Part shown: one piece after another, positions 7,790-12,171 of the stretch | Numbering within the stretch: the stretch's first letter is position 1 | How the letters are laid out: the number at the start of each line of letters is the position of its first letter | Assembly (NCBI GenBank): GCA_002424295.1 | Contig: DIQY01000026.1 | Span: forward strand, 34,712 to 46,882 | Direction of reading: 5' to 3' | Source of the DNA: Ruminococcaceae bacterium UBA5450 | GTDB taxonomy: Bacteria; Bacillota; Clostridia; Oscillospirales; Acutalibacteraceae | DNA length: 12,171 nucleotides | The notes under the pieces: generated by a model | Told to the model about the DNA's origin: nothing | What the model saw: the letters and a program-made list of their open reading frames with translations, nothing else | Databases searched by the model: none | Program-made: the position numbers and the translations under genes

Positions 7790-7825
7790 ATAAAATGATA
7801 CTTGAAAAGTAGATTTTTGTCGAAA

Positions 7826-7853
7826 GATAGATTATAATAAATAAAAATCTATC
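7826..7853. repeat. 8-bp inverted repeat overlapping the -10 box
   Basis: GATAGATT (7826-7833) and its exact complement AATCTATC (7846-7853) flank a 12-nt AT-rich spacer that includes most of the TATAAT box and the likely transcript start. The geometry is that of a repressor operator. The low complexity of the region means chance is a real alternative. Confidence 0.4.
7833..7838 (+). promoter_or_regulatory. Candidate -10 box for the GNAT-CorA gene cluster
   Basis: A perfect TATAAT lies 40 nt before the acetyltransferase ATG and just downstream of a terminator, where a new promoter is expected. The -35 region is weak: at 17-nt spacing the hexamer is TAGATT (7810-7815), 3 of 6 matches to TTGACA. 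This may mean the promoter needs an activator or an unusual sigma factor. Predicted transcript start is near 7845. Confidence 0.55.
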
Positions 7854-7878
7854 AATCTTTTGAGAAAAGAGAAAACAA

Positions 7879-8445
7879 ATGATCCGAATTGCAAGGGTTG
7901 AAGATGCGCCGAAATTTGCAGAAATTTATCGGCCATATGTGGAAAAAAGTGTGGTTTCTTTTGAAACAGAGGCACCGGATGCAGCGGAATTCTGTCGTCG
8001 AATGAAAGAGACCCAGAAAGATTATCCGTGGATTGTTTTAGAAGAAAACGGAAAGGTTTTAGGATATGCCTATGCGCATCGCTATCGGGAACGAAAAGCT
8101 TATGACTGGGCAGTCGAATCCAGTATTTATCTTGCGGATGAGGCAAAGCATCAAAAAGCAGGGGATAGGCTTTATAGCAGTTTAATGTGTATTCTCAAAG
8201 AGCAGGGAGTTCTTCTTGCGTATGCTTTTATTACGAGTCCAAATCCCGAAAGTGAGAATTTTCATTTGAAATTTGGTTTTCAAAGAGAATCCATGCAGAA
8301 AAAAATTGCTTACAAAGATGGCGCTTTTCGTGATTTAGCAGTGATGAGATATCAGATAGGGCCATTTCCAGAAGTTCCGCAGCCGTTGATTCCTTTTGAA
8401 GTTTTGAGACAAAATCCAACGTTTCGGTTAGAAGAGAATTTTTGA
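7879..8445 (+). CDS. GNAT N-acetyltransferase, phosphinothricin acetyltransferase type
   Basis: 188 aa cytoplasmic acetyl-CoA-dependent N-acetyltransferase. The whole length follows the Pat/YncA group: IRIARVEDAPKFAEIYRPYVEKSVVSFE at the N-terminus, GYAYAHRYRERKAYDWAVESSIYL in the central sheet, then ITSPNPESENFHLKFGF (118-134) and the closing YKDGAFRDLAVMRY with a Pro-rich end. The acetyl-CoA pyrophosphate loop is unusual. Where relatives have Arg-x-x-Gly-x-Gly it reads KHQKAGDR (90-97), keeping only the last Gly, so cofactor binding may be altered. Relatives acetylate amino-acid-like compounds such as methionine sulfoximine or phosphinothricin; the true substrate here is unknown. The ribosome binding site is weak (AGAAAAGAGA before ATG 7879). 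It is the first gene after the terminator and has its own probable promoter. Confidence 0.88.
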   Translation: MIRIARVEDAPKFAEIYRPYVEKSVVSFETEAPDAAEFCRRMKETQKDYPWIVLEENGKVLGYAYAHRYRERKAYDWAVESSIYLADEAKHQKAGDRLYSSLMCILKEQGVLLAYAFITSPNPESENFHLKFGFQRESMQKKIAYKDGAFRDLAVMRYQIGPFPEVPQPLIPFEVLRQNPTFRLEENF

Positions 8446-8470
8446 TTTAGAAATATTAAAATAAGATAAA
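8442..8470 (+). promoter_or_regulatory. Weak possible promoter before the SGNH hydrolase gene
   Basis: TTGATT (8442-8447) and GATAAA (8465-8470) are 17 nt apart, each matching 4 of 6 consensus bases, in the 55-nt gap between two co-directional genes. This would allow separate expression of the downstream genes, but such matches are frequent by chance in AT-rich DNA. Confidence 0.22.
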
Positions 8471-8500
8471 AGCGGGATAAAAAACAGGAGGCATTTTTTT

Positions 8501-9520
8501 ATGGACGAGGAGAAAAAAAATTCAGAAGAACAGGCTCGAAAAGCAAAAGCGATGCCCGCTGAAAATGAAAATTCGGAGAAACAAGATGAAAACGAGTCTT
8601 GGAAAAAAGTTTTGCAGCAGGACGAAAAAGATTTTGAAGAAAAATATGATTTTAAACCGATAGAAAAGCCGGAAAAATGGGAAAATGAATCTTCAGAATT
8701 CAATTATCAAAATAAAGCGGAACAAGTGATCCATCATAGAAAAAAATCAGCTGCAAAAGAAAAATACCGCAGAAAAATTTTAAAAAGAAGAGTTTTAATT
8801 GTTGTAATATGCGTTTTAATTTTACTGCTTCTCATTCTGCTTTTTACAAAAGCGTGCCATCAAGGCAATGCATCCCCTCAAAAAGCGGATGTAGTATCTT
8901 CGCAGTCGGTGGAACCTGTTTCGCAGCCTTCTGATTCGATGATAGATTCCGACAGCAGTAACATTTTTGACCATGCAGCCTTTTTAGGAAATTCTTTGCT
9001 GGAAGATCTCAATACATATGGATTGGTTGGAAACGGAGATTGCTTTTTTAAAAAAGGACTGAATGTTTCTACAGCGATGGATGAGACGATGGTAGGACAT
9101 AATATTCCGGTTGTAGATGAACTTAATAACGGAAAAAATTATGACCGAATCTATCTGGTCTTTGGAGAGAATGAACTTGGTTGGTCCAGCCGCGATACCT
9201 TTATTTCAGAATATAAAACTTTGATCCAAAAGGTCAAAGAATACCAGCCAAATGCAAAAATCTATCTGACTTCCCTTTTTCCGGTGACGAAAGCAGTCAG
9301 TGATGATTCGGATGGACGGAATCTTACCAATTCCGCAGTAGACAGCGCCAATGAGGAGCTAAAAGAAATCGCAAAAGATACAGGATCCACCTTTACTGAT
9401 GTTGCATCTGCCGTTAAAAATTCCGAAGGGGCTTTGCCGGACGATGCCAGCACGGATGGGATCCACCCCAATATGGAATATTGCCAGAAATGGGTAGATT
9501 ATTTGGTGAACCTCGGGTAA
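8501..9520 (+). CDS. Membrane-anchored extracytoplasmic SGNH/GDSL-type hydrolase
   Basis: 339 aa. Residues 1-85 are highly charged (Glu/Lys/Asn-rich) and probably disordered in the cytoplasm. A basic cluster (RRKILKRR) precedes a single transmembrane helix at about 98-116, then a Ser/Gln/Pro linker to about 150, so the C-terminal domain faces outside. That domain carries the SGNH blocks: FLGNSLLEDL with nucleophile Ser165 (GNS instead of GDS), Gly187 in GLNVS, GEN with Asn224, and DGIH with Asp319 and His322. Family members are esterases or acetylesterases acting on acylated glycans, cell-wall polymers or lipids; the substrate here is not readable. ATG 8501 has AGGAGG (8486-8491) 9 nt upstream. 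The next gene starts 13 nt after its stop. The fold is secure; the enzymatic role is inferred from intact catalytic residues. Confidence 0.87.
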   Translation: MDEEKKNSEEQARKAKAMPAENENSEKQDENESWKKVLQQDEKDFEEKYDFKPIEKPEKWENESSEFNYQNKAEQVIHHRKKSAAKEKYRRKILKRRVLIVVICVLILLLLILLFTKACHQGNASPQKADVVSSQSVEPVSQPSDSMIDSDSSNIFDHAAFLGNSLLEDLNTYGLVGNGDCFFKKGLNVSTAMDETMVGHNIPVVDELNNGKNYDRIYLVFGENELGWSSRDTFISEYKTLIQKVKEYQPNAKIYLTSLFPVTKAVSDDSDGRNLTNSAVDSANEELKEIAKDTGSTFTDVASAVKNSEGALPDDASTDGIHPNMEYCQKWVDYLVNLG

Positions 9521-9527
9521 AGAAGGG
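9521..9527 (+). promoter_or_regulatory. Ribosome binding site deciding the gluQ start
   Basis: AGAAGGG directly follows the upstream stop codon. It lies 6 nt before TTG 9534 but abuts the in-frame TTG 9528 with no spacing, so 9534 is the more plausible initiation codon. There is no in-frame ATG before the HIGH-like motif. Confidence 0.65.
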
Positions 9528-9533
9528 TTGAAT

Positions 9534-10493
9534 TTGGATTCAACAGAAAATCTTATTTTGCGGGGAAGATTTGCGCCAACGCCGAGCGGAAGAATGCATT
9601 TGGGAAATCTTTTCTGCGCACTTTTAAGTTGGCTTTCCATTCGCTCTAAAAACGGAATTTGGGTGCTTCGGCAGGAAGATCTGGACCCGGAGCGGACCAG
9701 CCGAAACTTTGCGGAACAACTGGAAGAGGACCTTTTATGGTTGGGCCTTTCTTTTTCTGAAGGCGGAACAAAAGGCGGAAGATATGCGCCGTATTTTCAA
9801 AGCGAATGCGAAAATATCTATCGCAAAGTATTTTTAAAGCTCCAACAAAGTGCAAAAATTTATCCTTGCTTTTGTACGCGTTCACAGCTTCACGGTGCAA
9901 ACGCTCCTCATCTTTCAGATAACCGTGTCGTTTATGATGGCCGCTGCAAAGCACTTTCACAGGAAGAAATTGATCAACAAATGAAAAAACATTCACCAGC
10001 TTATCGAATTGAAGTGCCGGATGAGGAATTTTCGTTTGAAGACGGCTGCCTTGGAGAATGCTGCGAAAATCCTGCCCGGGAGTTTGGCGATTTCGTCATA
10101 CGGCGTTCTGACGGAGGCTTTGCTTATCAGCTTGCGGTGGTAGTGGATGACATTCGCATGAGAGTAACGGAAGTTGTGCGGGGACAAGACCTTCTTTCTT
10201 CCACTGCACCGCAGATCTATCTCTATCGGCTTTTAAAAGCACCTGTGCCGCGCTTTTATCACATCCAGGTGTTACTTTCCTCCGACGGAAAACGGCTCTC
10301 TAAGAGAGACCAAGACGTAAATCTCGAAACTTTGCGCAAAAAATATACCGCCCCAGAGATTCTGGGACGGCTTGCATATCTGGCAGGCCAGTTAAAAGAG
10401 CCGAAAGCAATCTCTGCAGAAGAATTGGCGGCACATTTTGACTGGAGTCGTGTTCCACAGAAAAATTTAAAAATTCCAGCGGGACTTTTCTAA
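9534..10493 (+). CDS. gluQ: Glutamyl-queuosine tRNA(Asp) synthetase (GluQRS)
   Basis: 319 aa paralogue of the glutamyl-tRNA synthetase catalytic domain, lacking the anticodon-binding part. The E. coli enzyme (YadB) activates glutamate and attaches it to queuosine at position 34 of tRNA(Asp). Visible here are RFAPTPSGRMHLGN (12-25), the HIGH-like signature; REDLDP-type wording (RQEDLDP, 46-52); and the zinc-site pattern Cys112-x-Cys114 ... Tyr134-x3-Cys138, which is the GluQRS arrangement. The core DFVIRRSDGGFAYQLAVVVDD and VTEVVRGQDLL follows, then KRLSKR (253-258) for the KMSKS motif. Length slightly exceeds the usual 290-310. The start is TTG 9534 with AGAAGGG 6 nt upstream; TTG 9528 would add two residues. 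It lies 13 nt after the SGNH gene and 26 nt before corA. Its presence implies the organism makes or salvages queuosine. Confidence 0.93.
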   Translation: MDSTENLILRGRFAPTPSGRMHLGNLFCALLSWLSIRSKNGIWVLRQEDLDPERTSRNFAEQLEEDLLWLGLSFSEGGTKGGRYAPYFQSECENIYRKVFLKLQQSAKIYPCFCTRSQLHGANAPHLSDNRVVYDGRCKALSQEEIDQQMKKHSPAYRIEVPDEEFSFEDGCLGECCENPAREFGDFVIRRSDGGFAYQLAVVVDDIRMRVTEVVRGQDLLSSTAPQIYLYRLLKAPVPRFYHIQVLLSSDGKRLSKRDQDVNLETLRKKYTAPEILGRLAYLAGQLKEPKAISAEELAAHFDWSRVPQKNLKIPAGLF

Positions 10494-10519
10494 TTTTGGA
10501 AAAAGGAAGATAAAAATTC

Positions 10520-11350
10520 ATGATGACGATTTTTAAATCCGGAAATCCGGAAGCTTTAAAACCTTATATCGGAGAAGAACTGCAGCAACGTATTCATTCA
10601 GCAAGACATATTTGTGCATTACTTCCGGATAATGCTTATTATCTTACCTTTTTCTGGCGGGATGTAAAAAATTCCAAAAAGGACGAAGAAAGACAGCATT
10701 TTTATTGCAGCCAAGAAAGATTGATCTATTTAGGGGAAAGTACCCGGTGTATTTCAATTTTAAAAGAGATGCCGCAGGAATGGGACCCTTTTTACCAGCT
10801 TTCAGAACTCTTTTTTCAGCTCACCGCCGATGACCTAGATACGCTTCAGCGTTTTGAAAATTCTATCAGTGAACTGGAAACAGGGCTTTTAGAAACACAA
10901 AAGCCGGTAGAAGGAGCGGTTTCCCGCATTATCGAAATGCGCAGGGAACTTTTGAAGATAAAAAGATATTATGAGCAGCTGCAAACCATCATTGACCGTC
11001 TGGCGGAAAATGAAAATGGGATTATCCCAAAAGAGAGCAGCCATCGTTTTGATGTTTTAAGCAAAAGAATAGAATCTCTCAAAAAGTTTGTACTCGATCT
11101 GCGTGAATTTTTGACCCAGACGAGAGAAGCATATCAGTCAAAAATTGATATCGAGCAAAACCAGATCATGAAAGTTTTCACTGTTCTCACGGCGGTGTTC
11201 CTTCCGCTGACATTGATTGTTGGCTGGTTCGGAATGAATGTGAAAATGCCGGAATACGGTTGGACCTATGGATACCCTTATGTGATTGTTCTGAGTATCG
11301 TGGTCTGTGGAATTTGCGGCTGGATTTTCAAGAAGAAAAAGTGGTTTTAA
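10520..11350 (+). CDS. corA: CorA-family divalent cation transporter, short form
   Basis: 276 aa inner-membrane protein of the CorA Mg2+/Co2+ channel family, which works as a homopentamer. The C-terminal half is typical: a long charged helix (about 105-215, with QLQTIIDRLAENENG and REAYQSKIDIEQNQIMKVFTVLTAVFLPLT), transmembrane helix 1 (about 219-238), the signature GMN at 238-240 followed by VKMPEYGW, transmembrane helix 2 (about 253-270) and a basic KKKKWF end. The N-terminal cytoplasmic domain is only about 100 residues and poorly recognisable, and the whole is shorter than the usual 315-350 aa, so gating by cytosolic metal may differ. The cation cannot be chosen between Mg2+, Co2+ and others by eye. 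ATG 10520 follows AAGGAAGA (10503-10510); ATG 10523 is an alternative. Its stop is 4 nt from the stop of the convergent dehydrogenase gene. Confidence 0.92.
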   Translation: MMTIFKSGNPEALKPYIGEELQQRIHSARHICALLPDNAYYLTFFWRDVKNSKKDEERQHFYCSQERLIYLGESTRCISILKEMPQEWDPFYQLSELFFQLTADDLDTLQRFENSISELETGLLETQKPVEGAVSRIIEMRRELLKIKRYYEQLQTIIDRLAENENGIIPKESSHRFDVLSKRIESLKKFVLDLREFLTQTREAYQSKIDIEQNQIMKVFTVLTAVFLPLTLIVGWFGMNVKMPEYGWTYGYPYVIVLSIVVCGICGWIFKKKKWF

Positions 11351-11354
11351 AAAA

Positions 11355-12125
11355 TCAGATCCTGCGAATCAAAGACCACATTCCCATCATCAGTTCATGC
11401 GGAATGAATTTTGCAGTAATTCGGTGCAGAAAGCAGATCGGGCTGGGAGTAGAGACCGCAAAACCAAGCTTTGCATCCTGAAATGCCCATTTGACAACGG
11501 TCTTTTCCCTGGAAGCCAGCGGAAAACTGTGAATATAAGAGCTGTTCTGCGTCCTTTTTGCAGTGCAGATAAATTCGGTATCCTTTACCCAATAAGGGCA
11601 GATGGCCGTCACAGAGATTTTGCGGGAAAAAAGCTCAACGCGCAGAGCACGGCTGTAACGGTATAAAAAGGCTTTGCTGGCAGCATACACGTTGAGATAA
11701 GGAAATGGCTGAAACGCTGCAGTGGAACAAATCTCAAGAATATGGCTGCCTTTTTTCATAAACGGAAGAACGCTCTGTGTCATCGAGACAGCAGCACGGC
11801 AATTAAGATCGATCATAGTTTCACAGTCTTCGAGAGAAATCTCACGATAGCTTCCGATTTTTCCCATGCCGGCGGCGTTAATCAAAAATTTCACCTCGGG
11901 ATTTTCCTTTTTCAGAAGGGCAGTGACTTTTTGGACAGATTCCTTCTGCGTTAGATCAAGAGGCAAAATTCGCAGGGGAGTGCTGCAGCCGATCTGCAGT
12001 TCCTGCAAAAGATTTTCCCGCCGGGCAATTACCCAGATTTCGTTTAAACATTCTTTTCTGTCTAAGATTTTTACAAATTCTTTTCCGAGCCCGCTGGAGG
12101 CTCCTGTAACGATTGCGATTTTCAA
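11355..12125 (-). CDS. Classical short-chain dehydrogenase/reductase (SDR)
   Basis: 256 aa NAD(P)-dependent oxidoreductase with a Rossmann fold. The cofactor motif TGASSGLG (7-14) is at the very N-terminus. Arg35-Arg36 after the second strand suggests a preference for NADPH. NAAG (83-86), Asn108, Ser134 and the YAASK active site with Tyr147 and Lys151 complete the catalytic set. The C-terminal part (CPYWVKDTEF, then FPLASREKTVVKWAF, ending HELMMGMWSLIRRI) matches a clostridial SDR subgroup without an assigned substrate. The start is TTG 12125: it gives the canonical M-K-I-A-I-V-T-G opening, has a GGGG-rich ribosome binding site, and lies downstream of the -10 box. The ATG at 12167 lies upstream of that box and cannot be on the same transcript. 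It converges on corA. Confidence 0.93.
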   Translation of the reverse strand: MKIAIVTGASSGLGKEFVKILDRKECLNEIWVIARRENLLQELQIGCSTPLRILPLDLTQKESVQKVTALLKKENPEVKFLINAAGMGKIGSYREISLEDCETMIDLNCRAAVSMTQSVLPFMKKGSHILEICSTAAFQPFPYLNVYAASKAFLYRYSRALRVELFSRKISVTAICPYWVKDTEFICTAKRTQNSSYIHSFPLASREKTVVKWAFQDAKLGFAVSTPSPICFLHRITAKFIPHELMMGMWSLIRRI

Positions 12126-12129
12126 AGAA

Positions 12130-12139
12130 CCCCACCCCT
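12130..12139 (-). promoter_or_regulatory. Ribosome binding site of the SDR gene
   Basis: On the minus strand AGGGGTGGGG precedes TTG 12125, with AGGGG ending 9 nt from the start codon. It supports TTG initiation instead of the upstream ATG. Confidence 0.65.
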
Positions 12140-12155
12140 TTTTAACGATAATCGA

Positions 12156-12164
12156 ATTATAGCA
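12156..12164 (-). promoter_or_regulatory. Extended -10 promoter element of the SDR gene
   Basis: The minus strand reads TGCTATAAT, a perfect TG-n-TATAAT extended -10 element, placing the transcript start near 12149 and leaving a leader of about 24 nt. The -35 region would lie beyond the window edge, so it cannot be judged. Confidence 0.7.
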
Positions 12165-12171
12165 CAAACAA

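Noticed and set aside
7802..7822. TTGAAA (7802-7807) and TTGTCG (7817-7822) as -35 boxes for TATAAT 7833
   Set aside because: Spacings of 25 and 10 nt are outside the workable range of about 15-19 nt.
12126..12167. Upstream ATG extension of the SDR protein
   Set aside because: The extra 14 residues would be encoded upstream of and across the TATAAT element, and the family normally starts right before the TGASSGLG strand.
1..12171. Mobile elements, CRISPR arrays, tRNA/rRNA genes or a defence island
   Set aside because: No transposase, integrase, direct-repeat array, cloverleaf or rRNA-like stretch was seen. Gene content and base composition look like ordinary chromosome throughout.

Overview
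The window looks like a chromosomal core segment of a Clostridia-class Firmicute, perhaps from the Ruminococcaceae/Oscillospiraceae side. The indications are moderately AT-rich DNA, strong purine-rich ribosome binding sites, frequent TTG starts, tightly packed co-directional genes, a Gram-positive-length GyrB, and GyrA/GyrB wording typical of clostridia. The genus cannot be fixed by eye. There is no sign of phage, plasmid, insertion sequence, CRISPR array, tRNA or rRNA.

Region 1 (2-7736, plus strand) reads as one long transcription unit ending at a clear intrinsic terminator (7755-7789). It holds gyrB (5' end cut by the window edge), three consecutive small genes that look like members of the YcxB-like family, gyrA, a lipoprotein with an LprI-like (DUF1311-type) domain, a Nudix hydrolase of the ADP-ribose pyrophosphatase kind, and a two-helix membrane protein with coiled coils. 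Gaps are -4 to 38 nt. The two gyrase subunits are therefore separated by about 1.7 kb of three probable diverged paralogues.

Region 2 (7737-7878) is the only sizeable non-coding stretch, 142 nt. It carries the terminator, then a perfect TATAAT overlapped by one arm of an 8-bp inverted repeat, probably the promoter and possibly an operator for the next unit.

Region 3 (7879-11350, plus strand) contains a GNAT acetyltransferase of the phosphinothricin-acetyltransferase type, a membrane-anchored extracytoplasmic SGNH/GDSL hydrolase, glutamyl-queuosine tRNA(Asp) synthetase (GluQRS), and a short CorA-type divalent cation transporter. They share close spacing but no obvious pathway.

Region 4 (11355-12125, minus strand) is a classical short-chain dehydrogenase/reductase converging on corA with only 4 nt between stop codons. 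Its extended -10 box and strong ribosome binding site are visible at the right edge.

No unmistakably new system is present. The points most worth following up are the triple YcxB-like cassette between gyrB and gyrA, the non-Ser/non-Lys residues at both main quinolone-determining positions (GyrA Ala and GyrB Trp), the LprI-like lipoprotein fused to the gyrase operon, and the palindrome on the acetyltransferase promoter.
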